Assembly: GCF_028858725.1 (NCBI RefSeq)
Contig: NC_084774.1
Location: 2,764,001 to 2,828,000, forward strand
DNA: 64,000 nt
Reading direction: 5' to 3'
DNA from: Colius striatus
Lineage: Eukaryota; Chordata; Aves; Coliiformes; Coliidae
The first letter of the stretch is position 1. Every line of letters starts with the position of its first letter. Shown piece after piece: positions 27,729 to 43,300 of this stretch. The notes under the pieces are model-generated. The model searched no databases. It worked only from the letters and a program-made list of their open reading frames with translations, and was not told the origin of the DNA. The position numbers and the translations under genes are program-made.

Positions 27729-28375
27729 TCAAAATATAAACAGAGGGGAAGTGAAAAAACCCAAATCCAATTAAAAAACCAATTAAAACTTCCAACACTG
27801 TTTTTTTTTGGGGGAGGGGCTGAAATATCCTCTTGGATCTTTTGTAGAAGAGCAGCAATGTGGAGCAAGTGCCAGTGCCCAGGGGCAGGAGGCACAGCCC
27901 CACTGCTGGGTCTTGCCATGCTGCCCAGGACACTGTGAGAGCTCTGGCAGTCAGAACCATTGCTAACCATGCAGGAAGCCAGCTGCTGTTGCTGGAAAGC
28001 TCAGCTGATGGCAACTTCAGCCCCTTCCAGTTGTTGTGACGTAGAACACAGTACTCCTGGAGGAAGATAGAAGGCTGTAGCTCCAGCACCTCTTTTGAGG
28101 AAGGGGACAGAACTGGATGAACAGGGACTGACAGAAGAAGGTTCTACAGTAGGGCCCACAGAGTCAGACACGATGGCTCACTGTGACAGCAGCAAGTTCA
28201 GGCAGCTCCAGCCACAAATTAATGCCAAAGAAGGACAGGGCAGTAACATAAGAGCAGTCAGGGCCACCTGGTAATTCCAAACCTCTTCTCTTGTGCACTC
28301 AAAGATCACTTGTGTTTCAAAAAAAACCTGTTTAGTTCTCCCTGGAGCTGTTTTGTTGTGGGGTGAGGTTCTTGC

Positions 28376-31300
28376 TTATGTTGTCTTCCCAAGATCAATT
28401 TTCTTCTGGATGGCACGTGCCGAGTGGTAGATCAAGGAGTCAATTAATCCTGCAACTAAAAGACAAGACAGTCAAGTCAGACCTGCCTCACAGAGAGAGC
28501 AGCCCCCAGGGCAAGAAAACACACCACCTTCTGCCAGTGGAAAGGAATTCCAGCCCCCTCAGGCACAGAACAGCTGCTGCTGCTCACAAGAATGAAGTAT
28601 CTCATCAGGACAGAGCTCATCCTGCTTCTCCAGACACCTCTCGTAGGGAAGTGAAAAAGGGACAGGCTGAGTTTGCTGGTGAGAGGTTTGGAGAGGAAGC
28701 TGCAGCTGAGTCACTGCCCTGGCCCAGCTTGCCAAGGGCACGTTTCCCAATTCCTGCTCACTCCACAGTAACCTTGCAAGTCAGCCCCTCTCCCTGCTGC
28801 TGCCCATGATGGGTGCCCCGGGTCTCACACTGCAGCGTTCACCCAGCGGGGACACAAAGCACAACAAACCCCTGTCTTTAGTTCTTTCTGCACTACTTCT
28901 CCCAAACCTCTCCCCCACTGAAGGAGCCTTTGAACTCAGTGCTGGTCTGGGACCACAGCAAAGCTCAGAAGGGGTGTAGTGCCCCACAGAGAATGCTGCA
29001 GCCATGGCTCCCAGGACAAGAACCCTGAGCTCCTCCCAGGGAGGGCCAGTGAATGATGTTACTGCCAAATGCCTTAAGGAAGCTTTGTGTCCTTTTTCTT
29101 TTATTCACCACCTCATGCTAAGGACTAGGCAAAGGATGACTTGGCCCTACACAAAGACATTTCAATACTATATAAAGAGTAGCAGCCAGAAAAAGAAGTA
29201 AGGCTTCTGTTTGTTACAGTGGAATGATGGGCCTTACACTCTGGTCTCTGAGTAACACTTCAGATGATTGGTTTTTGTGGTGGTTTTGCCCTGAAATTCT
29301 CTCTGCTTATGGGATCAGTTTGGTGCTGTAACACAAGAACTGTTTAAACAGCTGATGTCCTCTGGGCTACAGAGGGTGAGCAGGGCCTGTGGCACCAACA
29401 GCATGAACTGGCTGTCAGAGCTCAGCACTGCCACAGGGCACTTGGCATTTGTCATGAAAATGATTTCTGAAAGCCTTTCCCTGAGTCAACCACAGACATG
29501 AATCCCATCCCATTTAACAGACAGGAATCCTGGTTAACAGGATCAGGTTAAGGGAGTGTTGTGACACCTCAGGTGAGGGGGAAACCTTGCAGATACAGGT
29601 GGTAAGTGATACAGGTGTGAGGTGACACAGAAGCTGGACAGCAAGGCTGGGCTCTGGCACATGCATGGAGCTGAGCAGGTACTGACTGTCTGTTCCAGAA
29701 GCCAGCACTGAGAATCAAGCCACTTCTGTGGCTCTGCAGGAACAGCCTCTCCTTACCCAGCCCTGTGCAGCTGTGAGGGCTACTGTTAGTCCCTGCAGAG
29801 CAATCACTGGAGCCCCTCTGTTTGGGAACAGTCTGAGAGCTCTGAGGTGGCTGTGCCCATGGTGATCTGGCTTCACACACTGCACTGGCTTTGGAGTCAC
29901 AGGAAAGCAACTATGCTTACAGATCCAAGCTGGCCAAGGAAACAGGACAGATGTGTTTGTAAGGCATGGGAAAAGCTGCATCCTTTGAAAACAAAATGTC
30001 CTGGAGAGCATCAAAATGGAACATTATCACAGGTCTAAATTATAATGCAAAGAAGTATTCCATCAAATTACATACTGCAATAGGTCCACATGAGCTGCAG
30101 CAGCTTGGCAGGCTGCAGTGCTACTGCCAATCAGATGCCACCCCCATGCCTCTGCAGAACATGCTATGTCCCCTCCTGAAGGCTGAAATCCTCCCTACCC
30201 ATCATGGTCACAGGGATTTATTACCAGCCATGAAGACTTTTTTAGAAAGAGTAAGATGACAAATGTTTACATTTCAGAAAGAAAAGTAAGGTTGGAATGT
30301 GCAATACCTGTAAATATGCCTCCAACAATGGCACAAACCCCAGTCAGAAAGTGTGTGAAGGACCTGGAACGAGGAAAACAATTCCACCAAGCAGCATGAG
30401 CTCAGATCCCAACATCTCAGGTAAGCAACAATTAACTAGCAAGGGCTGATCGTGCTTTGATGAACACTGTGATAACTATGGTCAGTTATGCATTCTTTAT
30501 GGTCAGCTGGCATTCTTTAGGGGCTGGAGCACAAGGGTGCTGGGGAGGGGCTGAGGGAATGGGAGTGTTGAGCCTGGAGAAGAGCCTGAGGGGAGACAGG
30601 AGCCCTCTCTGACACTCCCTGACAGGAGGCTGCAGGGAGCTGGGGGTCGGGCTCTGCTCCCCAGTAACAAGTGACAGGACAAGAGGAAACAGCCTCAAGT
30701 TGCCCCAGGGGAGGTTGAGGTTGGAGCTGAGGCAGAACTGTTTCCCTGGGAGGGGTGTCAGCCCCTGTGCCAGGCTGCCCAGGGAGCTGGGGCAGTGCCC
30801 AGCCCTGGAGGGATCCCAAAGCCGTGGAGCTGAGGTGCTGAGGGCCAGGGGTTAGTGGTGGGCTGGGCAGGGTGAGGGCAGGGCTGGGACTGCAGCAGCT
30901 TCAAGGGCTTTTCCAACCCAAATGATTCTGTGATTCTATGATTAATGGAGACCTGGACAGTAGGCAGGGTGGGATCACTTGCTTCAACATGTAGAAAAGC
31001 TATAGCACTTGCAGAGTAAGCAGGCTGGATCAAGGTGGGTGCTGCTGTAGGTGCTGGTAAGGTGGGTGTGCTGTGTAAATCTTGTCTTCCCGTTAAAAAA
31101 GACTTTGAAGAAATGACTCTAACAGAGAACCATTATATCAGACTTCTGCTCACTGCCCTGATCTCCTTCTCCATCTTGATACCGAATGGAAAAGCTTCAG
31201 GTACTATCAGAAAAAACCCCAGTCCCTTTCAGATGTTCCCAGGGGAGGGGAAGGGCAGCTGGGAGAGCCTGGGAAGGGGCTTGTGTGGCTTTGAGGCATT

Positions 31301-34300
31301 TGTGTACTGTGTGTGAGTCAGGATGGAGTTTGAGGCTATGCAAAGTCACAACATCAATGGAGGGTGAATTAAACAGGCTGAAATGTCTCTTACCTGTGTT
31401 TCTCTGTCAGCTTCACCATCATGGGTGAAAGCTCATATAGCACAAACACACCAGGCAGGCCCTGGTCTCCTAGGAGCCCGTTGGCTATCTTCTCATGGCG
31501 TGTGACTGAAAACTGGTTGGTCCTTACCACCTGGCAGGAAACACACACAGCAAATGTTTTGTTAACAGAGAACAGGAAAAGGTTCTCAGCATCTTAGTCT
31601 CACCCTGGTATCTCCTAATTAATTTATCCCACCTGTCTGAAAAGCAGGATATGCTCTGAAAGCAGGGCTGGAAATCTAGCCCCGCTCTTTTGGTGGCTAA
31701 AGGAGTTGTAAGATTGGAGACAAGCTGAGCTTGTGTTATTCTCCAAGGAACACTTGTAGGATCTTGCTGCTGCTTTGACTTCTCCTGGGCATACACATTT
31801 TCATCTAAGTGGGATGGAGAAGGATGAATCTACTTCATCAGTGCTGCAACATTACAGGTAACATCACACCATAGGAACTGTTATTCTTGCTGGGGTGGTG
31901 AGAGGAAGCAAGTCAAACAGATTGTGTTGCTTCCACCAGAGGTTAGATACGTATCAGAAGATGAGGAGAAAGTCTGAAGGCTTTCACTTGCCAAAGCAAT
32001 AGGGGGAAAAAAGTACTTACTTCACCATCTACTTTCATATACACCGTGGGGACCACTTTGACAAAATACTGAAACATCATGGAAGCTGCAAACAAAGTCA
32101 GAGACACAGTAACTGGTGAGGAGCTGGGAAGCTCTGCTCGTGGCTTAAAGTAGACACCAACTGCTTTCTCCAACTTGTGAGGGAACATTTTTGTGCACAG
32201 CAGTCACTGGAGGTTTGCAAGGACAGTAAAGTCAGTGTCTGGCATGAGTTTTCCTTTTGGCAAAGGGAAGCTTGTTCCTGTCCCAACTAAACCCAAAACA
32301 ATTGGCATTTTGGCCCTGACTAAAGGGAAGACTTTCCCCAAACCACTTATCTTGCTGTAGTTTTCCCAGTACCACTCCTTTGAAGTTCTTATTCTAGCAC
32401 ATGAAAATCTTTGTATTTGCACAGCTCAGAAAACAAACTGAGCTCTCAGTGGGTACACTGCATCAGCCTCAGCTAACACTCCTGTACAAGGATGGTTTCT
32501 GTCATATGAGGAGATGAAAAGGAAGATGTGGGTCAGTGAAGATAAAAACAGGAGACTGCTGCCTCAGACCAGTCTGATCCTTCAGTTCTCTAAAGGACAA
32601 TGGAAGAGAGGAAGTCACTCTGAAAACCTATTTTCTATGAAATTCTCTAGAGAAGATTCTTCATCCAGCAATTCAGGCAGGACTAACAGTCCTACCACCA
32701 CCTCACACCAAATGACTTCTTTCTCCAAGCTTTATTATAGAACAGCACCCCAAGAACCTGCAAAGCCAAACCCTTCAGACTTCAGCAGATCTAAACCAAA
32801 TAACTAGTCTCTGCAGTGACAGATGGAGCACTGCAGCCAGGATCTTTCATGGAGAACACACAAAAGCAGGTTTGTGTAAATAAACCAAGATTATAGTTTG
32901 AGCAGCAGGAGCATGAGGAGAGAATTGCCTTTCCTTCTCAAGCCAGCAAACCTGAGCAGTCTAGAAAAGATCAGCACAACTCAGCTACACTGCAGCTGTT
33001 CAGCTGTTACTGCTGAGTAGATCAAGGTCAGGCAGATAACACAGCTCTTCACCAACTATCAATCAGGCCTTTTTCTCTATCCCATGTCTCCTGGTTACAT
33101 CCTACTGGTTGCAGGGCCTAGACAGAGCTCCCCCCTCACCTACACCTGATGTAGGTGTTTAATAATGATGTGCTGTACCTGCTGTTGTGCTTCCACAAAC
33201 ACTGAAAAGGGAGATCTTTCAGGAAAGTCACAGAATCAAACCACGTTGGCAGATTTGTTCCAGATGAATGGAGGCAGCTGCTCCAGCAGGAGCACAAAGG
33301 GGAGGAGCCCACATTCTACACAAGGTTCTCAGGGTTCTTGTTAATGACCAGGAGCTTTGCTCCTGTTCTAACACTGATGCAGACACTTTAAAAGACATTT
33401 CTCTCAGCTGGCTCTTACCTTGCTGGGCAGTGACGTCTGTCCCATCCAGAGGGTTCACAATGCCTGGATAATCCCTTCCAAAGGAGAGGTGTTTGATATA
33501 ATGTGTCATATTGATCTGAAAGGGAAACTCTTGTCACTCCAATGACTGTACAGTGTCTGAGGGGCAGGGGGAGGGAGGGCCCTTAGGTTAAAGAGGTGTG
33601 TATTTTTCTGAGTGAGGCTCTGGAACAGTAAATTCCAGAGCACTTGTTCTTCTTTTTTTATCCCTAGATGTTCCAAGATGTGGAATCTCTCCTTTTGCTG
33701 CTGGAAATCCCCAGATCCTGCTGCCTCTCCCTCCCATCTACAGGGCAAGCTCTCCCACAGGAGAGCAACATGCTGTCAGCTGCCTTGGTGCAACACCTCT
33801 GGGTGTCATCTGCTTTCTTCCCAGCACAAGGTAAACTCCAACAGATACAGCAGGAGTCATGAAAATGGTAACCTTTGGAAACTGGGAAGCACAGACTAAG
33901 CACAGGAAGAGGACTGCCAAGCAACGTGCAGGTGTCCCAGAACACTCCTATGTGAAAGCAGGTCTCAGGCTCTGCACAAGATACATCAAGCCAAACCCAG
34001 TCAGGATCAGTACATGAGGATTTGAATGTGGCAAAGGGAGGGAAATCCAGAAGGAAACCAGCCCAAGGGAACACAGCACAGTCTTGGGAACACTTACGTT
34101 ATCCAGTCCGAAGCTCTGCAGATCATGAACTGTAACAGGAAAAGAGTTTAACAGTGTCATTCAGCCTGGGATAACCAACATCTCTATTTACCTTATTCTA
34201 GCTTGTAAGGGAGCTCCTCTTGCTTACATCACTATCTATAAAGGCCAGAAAATTACCTGAGTTTCTCTCTTGCTTGCAGTAGGGCATATGGTAGATAAAC

Positions 34301-37300
34301 CTAGCCATGGTTTGCTTAACATAAACCAACAGGCTATTTGGCCTTCTTAAGGGAGAAACAGAGGAGGAAGCAGAACAGAAGACCTTGAGACTGTCAGGGA
34401 GGAGCAGAGACTGTTATTTCTGAAGGAATATGAACACATTCCTTCCTTTCTGTAACTGCAGCTCAGTGTCTAGCTGGGTAAAATAATGAAACCTGTAGAG
34501 CATCTTCAGTTTGTTAAGAAGTCTGTCTGCTTTTATATAACCTACATTTCTTCATTGCTGCCTCTGAAGAATCCTCCCCATCTTGCATTTCCAACCTGAA
34601 CAACCACAAAGCCTCCTTAGATTCCAGACTTCAGACCTCTACCTGAACCCCAGGGCTAACAGCACTTACTGCTGCTCAGGACTCTGCCAACAAACACATT
34701 AAGACAGGGAGAAACCCAAGACACAGCTACTCCAACATATTGCTGCCCACAGGAGCACAGTGGCAGGAAGATGATGCAGGACATAAGGATACATTGTGGA
34801 GAGGTGATTGTGGCAGGGGGCAACACAGAAAACATTGCAGCCAATGAAGGGAGTGAGCAAAGCTGAGAGCCTGAGCTTTCTTTCTGATGTTACTGAGTGG
34901 AAACGTCACTTCTCAGCCTGTAATCACCATCACTGCCCTGCAAAGAAACTCAATGCCTCCCAAACCCTTGGAAAACCTCCTACTGAGTATTCTGAGATTA
35001 GCAGGCTTGGTGCATGAATCCCCAGAAGGAATTCTCCAGCCTGTTGTACAGATGAGATTAAATGAGATAATTACCCAGGTTAACTTCAAAAGGCAAAAGT
35101 CTCTCCACCATGTCAATGACATTATCTGCACAGAGCAGCTAATAATCTGCCACAACACTGTCTTAAAGGAGTTCAACATATCAGCGCTGGAGATAAAGAT
35201 TCTCAACCTCCTCCATCTGGTGACCTCGTTTATCACAGAAGAATGACCTGGGATGGCTCTCCTTTTAGCTTTCAGGAAAGCTCAAATCTCAGCCCAGGTC
35301 CAGCAGCTCCACCCAAAGGAGATTTATGGGCACAGCAAATAGTAGAAATGACAGTTCTGTAGTGAAACAGCTTTTTGGGGACAAAAAGAAAGAAGATAGA
35401 GCAACACTTACTCTCAACAGCGTGCACTGCAAAAATGAGCAGAGTAGGAGAGAAAAGAGAAATATTCAGATCCTTACAATGACAAGACACAGAGATTCAG
35501 ACAGAGCAGCATTTAAAACTCACAACAAAAAGGGGAAGAGTTTGAAACAGTTTTGCCAGGGTGTTTTCTGGGCTGTATCAAACGACTTCCTAGCTACCCA
35601 CTGTGCTGAAATATGGACAAGCAAACGTTGCAGACATAACAGAGAAACAAAGCCACAGGAATTAAGCACTAAAAGGAAAACCACCAAGGCACATTGAGTG
35701 AGCTCTGAAGCAGCATGCCAGGTAACACTGGGTAGGTTTGGATTCTTTTTCAGTCTTAAGGTAACAGAAAGGTCATTTTTAGAGCATCCAAAGCACCCAC
35801 AAAGAGCAGTCCAGGTTTACATTCACAACATACTAACATTCAAAGCTGAGTAACAAGATGTTGTTCTTAATCAGTCCTGTGCTTCTTGCAGCACCCCTGA
35901 AGCACAGAGAGGGTGGCAAACCATGAAGTGGTTTTGTTCGTTCTGTTGCAAGATCCCAACAATAGCTGGAATAGGTGAATAGCTGGAAGGATGGAGTGGC
36001 AGGGGAAAGCCAGGGGTGGACAGCATACCTCAAAGCAGGAGCCTGAGGGATCATGGAGCAGATCCTCCTAGAAGCTATGTGAAAGCACAGGAAGGACAGG
36101 GAGGTGATTTGAGACAGCCAGTGTGGCTTCACCAAGGCAAAGTCCTGCCTGACCAGCCTAGTGGCTACAATGGAGTGGCTACAGCAGTGGACAAGGGAAG
36201 AGCTACAGATGTCTGTCTGTGTGAGGCCTTTGACACTCCCACATCACTCTTCTCTAAATTAGAGGGATAAAGATTTCATGGGTGGACTATTGGCTGGATG
36301 AGGAACTGGTTGGATGGTCACATCCAGAGAGTAGTGGTCAGCAGCTCAACATCTGCATGGAGATCAGTGACAAGTGGTGTCCCTCAGGGTTCAGTACTGT
36401 CTAATACCTTCATCAACAGCATGGACAGTGGGCTCAAGCACACCCTCAGCAAGCCTGCAGGCAACACCAAGCTGTGGGGTGCAGCTCATAGGTCTGAGAC
36501 AAGATGCCATCCTGGACAAACTGGAGAAGTGGGCCCATGTGAATCTCACAGGGCCAAGTGCAAGGTCCTGCACCTGGGTAGGGGCAATCCTTGGTATTAA
36601 GACAAGCTGGGGGATGAAGAGACTGGGAGCAGCCCTGTGGAGGATTTGAGGGTACTGGTGGATGAAAAGCTGGATGTGTTCTGGTGGCAATGTGCACTCA
36701 GCACAGAAAGCCAGCTGTATCCTAGGCTGCATCACAAGAACTTTGGCCAGCAGGTTGAGGTCACTTCTGCTCCTTCACTCCACTCTGAGGCCTCACCTGC
36801 AGCTCTGTGTCCAGCTCCAGGGTCCTCAGTGCAGGAAAGACATGGAGCTGTTGGAGCGAGTCCAGAGGTGGCCACAAAGATGACCAGAGGGCTGGAACAC
36901 ACCTCTCCTGTGAGGTGAGGCTGAGAGAGTTGGGGTTGTGTAGCCTGGAGGGCCTCAGGAAGACCTTACTGCAGCCTTTCAGTACTTAAGGGGGGCTCAC
37001 AAGAAAGATGGGGATGGACTTTTTAACAGGGCTTGCAGCATTAGAAGGGCAATGGTTTTAAACTAAAAGAAGGGAGAGTCAGACTAGACATAAGGAACAA
37101 TTTTTTTATGCTGAGAGTGGTGAAACTCTCGCACAAGTTGCCCAGAGAGGTGATAAATGCCTCATCCCTGTAAATGTTCAAGGGCAGGTTGGATGGGACT
37201 CTGAGTGACCTGAACTAGTTGAAGATGTCCCTGCTGATGGCAGGGGGTTGGACTAGAAGACCTTTGAAGGTCCCTTCAACCCAAACTATTCCACGGCTCT

Positions 37301-40300
37301 ATAAAATACCACTGTTGTTCTGGACACTGTATTTACTTATACACTTGAGGAAGTATTTTCCAACTTGAATTTTACCCCAAAAGTTCTGAATTGCTTTAAA
37401 ATTCTCCCAAGGTATTCTCCAAAATACTCCTCCCAGAGTTAGATATTCAATCCAGGACCTGGGGATCAGTTTCTTGAGGTCGTTTTACAGCACAGCAGCA
37501 AAGTTTTGTAGAACAAGTGAGACTGACAGACTGTCCAAAAACATTCTCTCATCCAAGTTCTTCCACAACCACGTGGCAGTACCTCCAGAAAACACCTTTC
37601 TATTTGTGCATGAGGGTTCTAAAGCTCTGTAACAAACCTTCAACAACATCCTCCCCCCTGAAGCAGTGCTGGTATTATGGATAGCAACACAAGGATAGTC
37701 AAAGAAAAGAGTCAGATACACTTGGAAGCTAAAGGTCACAATGAGCAGGGAAAGAAAATACTTTACCATGTACATGAGACTGTTGGAAACTTTTTCCTGG
37801 TGCAAAGTGGAAATTTCCAGCTACCTGTAGGAGACAGTAATCTTTCATTAAAAGGTCTGAATCTACATAAATCAAGCAGTTGTACTGATGCTTAGATTTA
37901 TAAGCTTTTAAACAAGATAGACATAATTTTCATGGGTGTTTGTATCAGCAGAGATTGTCTTAAGAGAGACATGAATTCCCCTTTCTCTTCACAGTCATGT
38001 GGAAAGCCAGAATTACATACAGATGTTGATAATAACTGTTCTATGCAGATTACTTCACTGGATATAAACATGGGATAAAGGAATTAAAGTCTATTGGGAG
38101 GGAACTGACTGCTGCTGCACAAAATATGAAATGGTATCACAGAAAAGGAGTAACGAAGGTAACTGAGAGGGAGACTTAATGCAATAAACATTGGTCTTGC
38201 TTCCACTGTTTTTATAAAGAAGATAGCATTTCATTCTCTTCAGCACCTCTGCTGGCAAGCTTTTGGTTACTGTTATCTACAGCACTCAATGGTGGTCTCT
38301 GCTTTAAGAGTAGAAGGGTGGGTGGGACAATGTCACCTCAAAGAAGCTGCCTCTCCTCCGGACACCTTGGCAAAAACACTTGCTAGCCAGACAGCAGGAA
38401 AACCTAAACTTCTCTTACCAGATTCTCACCAGCCCACACATTGGAACAGAGAATTAGTCCCTTCCCATTGGTTTCTTGACTCTTCTACTTGAACTCTTTT
38501 ACAGGCACAAGTACCTTGCTGAGCCCAGGGGTTATCACATTACAGTCCTGTGAACAGCTAAAGCTGTAAAAAACACCCCAACTCTGCCTTTTCACAGCCA
38601 TCACTGTTATGCAGCAGGTTCAAGCAAAGCCCATCTCTCACCTTGTTGACCTCTAGGAAACCATACACTTGGCAGCCCTCGTTCTTCTGCTCTTGCATTT
38701 TCTGGCTGAACCCTTCCCTCTTGCATTGCTCTATGCTGTCTGGGTTCTTGAAGGCCCAGCCTCGCCGCCTGTACGCTTCTCTCACATCGTCACAAGTGTT
38801 ACAACACCTGCAAAAGCACAAGCAACCATCCTACCATCAGCAGCATAAAGAGATGCTCCAGCTCAGGACTGGAATCCTTGGTGGATTTTTCTTCAACAAA
38901 GCAATAAAGCAAATAGCAGAGACTGGACCTTGAAAGGTGGCTTTAATGCTCCTAGAAGGAGCTCGGGCTTCTTGACATGCTTTTTGCCATTTTGGCATCA
39001 GGATGCAAGCTGTTTTAATGCAGTGCTTGAGTCTGAAGCAGGCTATGCCAGCCCATTTACACATCCAAGTCAGCCCTTGGCAAAGAAAATCACTACAAAA
39101 ACACCAGCAGTGTCCTACAGCTCTGAGCAGTTTGGAACTTCCCCATGTGCACAGAGCATCTGCCTGTTTCTGTTCCTCCTTTCCTCTGCTTTTAGGGCAA
39201 GACTGTCAACACTAGAGGGCAAAATTTCTTCTTGGTTGGACCAAAGAGAAGGTTGAAGGCTGGAACCATGAATCCTTCAAGATGGAAACATCTCTAGGGA
39301 AGGACACATCTTGACAGATGGGACACATCAAGTTACAACAGAGAAAATAACAGGAAAGGGCAGTCCAGGACCTAGGGAATATGATGGATCCATTCTTAAC
39401 ACAGATTTGCTGGTAAGAGGAATGAAAACCACCAAATGACAGGCATTGTTTGTGTGAGTGATAAATGTCTGGCCTTTGCTCCCAAAAGGATGCAAAGCCT
39501 GCAGCAGCAGTGAGAAGGCAAAGCCATAACCAGGTTTTACTCCAAGACAGCTCATGTATGGGTGAAATAATTTACACCAGCCAATAACAGAAAAGATTCT
39601 GTTTGCTGAGATACAATCTTGGTGCAACTGCAAAGGCAGTACAGTTGGCACCACCCTTAAACAGGAGTGTGGACAAACTAGACAAGCTGATTCTATATTT
39701 TCTGAACAATAAGGAGTGCAGCTTCCAAAGGCATAGCAAAACCACACCAGTTCTCATCATTCTCTGAGGACTCCATTGCACAGACCTCCACAGACACTTT
39801 GAAAAAGCCCCAAAACAACAAACCCAACACACAGGCAGCACAACTGTATTAATTCAAGTGCTAAAAAGGCAGGAAAAGGTGTAAAGGTTACCGAATGTCC
39901 TCTGACTCTGCCCCATAACAGCTCTCGCAGCGGTCGGCATCCAAAGAGCTTGGATCAAACACTTTCTCTTCTTCTTTCCCCAGCTCTAGAGAGAAGAGGA
40001 TTCAAAGTGATGAGGTGTGTCTAGAAATGCCATCCTTTATTCCTGTTCTACACAAGAAGGCAGCAATTTTGTTTCAGCAGCTTTATTCCTGAAATGCATC
40101 CACGAGTGTGACAGTTTCAGAGGCAGGTAAAGACTTGCCTCACGAAAGCTTTGTAACAGGAGTTTGCCTGATCTGCCAGCTCAACAGATCTGCATGCTAT
40201 AAACTCTTCAAGCTAAAGTTTGTGGTAATCAAATGCTCTTCAGCTGTCACTTGTTCCCATGAATCTCAAAACAGGCCTACAGTGATTGAGGACTATGGGA

Positions 40301-43300
40301 GCACCCAGACAAGAAAGGCAGGACAGTCCCTTACCGTGTCTCTCAGCCTCTGGAGTCACTCGATTGCCAGCTTTATCCAAACGCTGCTTAAACAGATTGT
40401 GCTCCACATCCAGCTGCTGCTCTCCTGCAACGTCCATGGCATCGATGCTCAAATCTGAAACCCACCAGCAAGGAAAGTGGTCTACAAACACGCTTTTGTT
40501 GCAGCCTGTGGCAGACTGAGGGAGCATTCAACCAGGGAAAACACAGAACCTTTCAGACAGGGGTATAAGGATGTGCCAGACTAGAAGACTGTATATGGCT
40601 GGGGACAAATAAGGTACAGGGAATAAAACAGACATTTCAGCCCCCTAAATGCTCTTTCCAAGAAGGGAGTTTGGTTTGGTGTACAAGAAGGATTGTTCCA
40701 ACTGCCACAGAAAGTGTTATGCTTAAGGCAAAAAGAACAGATTGAAGCCCCTCAGAGCCCATAACTGCTTTCAGGAGCTCAGCTTAAAACTGGTTAAAAG
40801 CTGGCTTCTACCTCCTACCCCCTTACTCTTCCCCCTCCAACATCAGCACATTTCCTTGTGGTACTTGGCCACAAAAACAGAGGGAGGTCTGTGTTCTTAG
40901 CCTGCTAGTGAAGGACCAGGAAGCACTTCTTAGCTCCATGCTTGTTTCTAAGAATGACAGCTTCTCTAGACAAGACACCAGAGGCTTCCAGATTCTCTGG
41001 CCTTCCCACACCCTCTTAAAGGAGAAGAAGGCAAAGACCTCAGGTGCTCAGAAGGACGTTGGACTCAGTCAATTTAGAACCCCATGGATTTCCCAAAGGA
41101 GTTACCACAACAGAACAAGAGGCAGGGAGGATTAGTGGCCAGTCTGGTAACGTGCACAGCAGTAGTAAGACTTGCAACGCTTTCCATCGCTTCATCCTGC
41201 AACTTTCTTGTGGATGTCATTAAAAGGTAATCAGATGATTAACCCTCATCCTCATTTTAAGAAAAAAGGGAGAAAGGTTGCCACGTGGCACTGGCATTAT
41301 AGTCAGAATTTAAGTGCAGAAATCTGGGAGAGGTTCTGCCTCATCAAGTGATTTCCAAAGGAGACTCTAAAGTTTTGCAGGGATACAGCCCAATCCTGAG
41401 TCCTGAGTGAACTCTGTGTCAGCTTTTTCAGCATTACTGAGCTCTCTGGCAAAGCACAGCACCATACAGAAACCTAAGTGGGTTTATACCTTAGCCTCAT
41501 TTGTAACCTAGAAAAACCTCTGTAAGCTAGGAAGCAAAGATTTAACCAGCCAGCAGGCCTGGCTGGAACCACTGAACCACTGTGTAACCACAGGTGACCA
41601 CCAGCTCCGCTGTGGCCCTGGCAGCTGTGCACACTGAGCCTCTTGGAGCCTCAGTAAGTGTGAAAATGATCCCCAATATGCAGAAGTCTGACTCACAAGC
41701 ACAAGGCATATGTGGGAAAATGACATCTAGATTGATCTTCAGTTTATCTCCCCTCGATTTGTCAACGTACAGTTCCGGATGAACCTAAGAACAAAGGAAA
41801 AACAGAGTCCTGTCTCACCTGGAAACAAATCAAAAGGCCTCTTTCCCTTGACTGCTCTGGCTCAGGAGCTGCTTCTTGAGACATGGGATCTGCGAGACAC
41901 CTGAGCTGCTGCATCCCACACCTCCCACAGTAGCTAAGTCCTTGCTGTTTGTAATGCTTTTTAAAAGAGAAACACTTGAGGATCTTACAATTTGGGCTGG
42001 GGATGGGGGTTCCTGTGCTTGCTTTCTTCTCTTTGCATTGCTAGCTTGTAGTCAGTGAAGACTGCAAGGAGATTTTGAGACTCTCGTGGTGACCAGTCGT
42101 GCCCTGCTTCCCACTCCCAGCAGCTCTCAGCACATCTCAGACTGGATGGTGTGCTATGGCAAACCTTGCTGAGCTCCAGGCAAAAATCACTGATAGAAGA
42201 CTACAAGGTGTACTCCAATGCTAAAGTGAAACCACAAGCACCTTGCCACAGCAGACCAAACCCAAAACATGGAAAAAGACCCCTTGGCCAGAGGTTTGCT
42301 TTTGGATGAGAGCTGCAAGAAATTGCACAGAGGTCAAGCAACTTTATAAAAACAGTTTTTAAGAAAGAGCAAGCTGAGGATCTCACTAGTGTGAGGATAT
42401 TCTCCTGGCCAGCGATGCTTGACCGTGTGACTGACACACCTTAACTACAATTGCATTGTCTGTATTATCATTGTTCTTGTTACTATTAAGTTCAAAAGTT
42501 TTTATTCATGACCATTTGGATAAAGCAGGATCTATTAGATCTACCATAGCAGCCACTAGGGAATGTTTAGATGCTTAAAAATACCCCCTCAAATTATGAT
42601 TGATGTTTGATTGGTTTAATTCTCTTCCCACTGCAGCCAGTGGGTACTTCTACCTGCTACTTGCAAACCCCAGCCCATGGTCACTGACCTGGTATTGACT
42701 ACATGGCATCAGTTGAAACAGTTGGGCTGAAGGAGGGCAGTCAGGAGGGAGGAATGTGGGCATTGCTCTGAGCCAGACCTGCCCTGACAGCCTCAGCTGT
42801 CAAACCGAGAGCGGTCTTGTGGTTCCGAGCCCCGGGGAGTTACGACACCGCTCTCCTCGCGTGAGGCCTCAAGCCAACCTCGGGGCTTTTGAGGCAGGGC
42901 AGCCCGCTCCCGTCGTCAAGGCGATCATCCGCGGGGCAGAAAACCGCTGCGACGGCCCGGGGCGGGGGAAGCCGCCGCCCGCGCAGCCCCGCGGAGGCGG
43001 CTCGGAGCGGCTGCCGAGGCTCCGCGGGCCGCAGCGGCCTGGCGGGGGCCGGCGCCGCCACTCACCTCCTTCGTGAGGTAATACTGCAGCTCCGAGAAGA
43101 AAAGCAGCACCATGATGAGCCCGCTGACCACCGTCACTGCCGGAGAGACGAGCACCGCGTCAGCCCCGCCGGCCGCCCGCGGAGCCTCAGCCCGCCCGCC
43201 GCCGGCCCGCCTGGGCCCGGGCCCCCCGGCCGCCCTCACGCCGCCCGCTCACCCAGCGCGCCCCCGCACGTCTTGACCCGAAAGTCTTCCAGGGTCTTGG

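Noticed and set aside
36298-36600. Reverse-transcriptase-like frame as a functional gene
   Set aside because: Short, interrupted and part of a 5'-truncated CR1 copy with the catalytic region lost.
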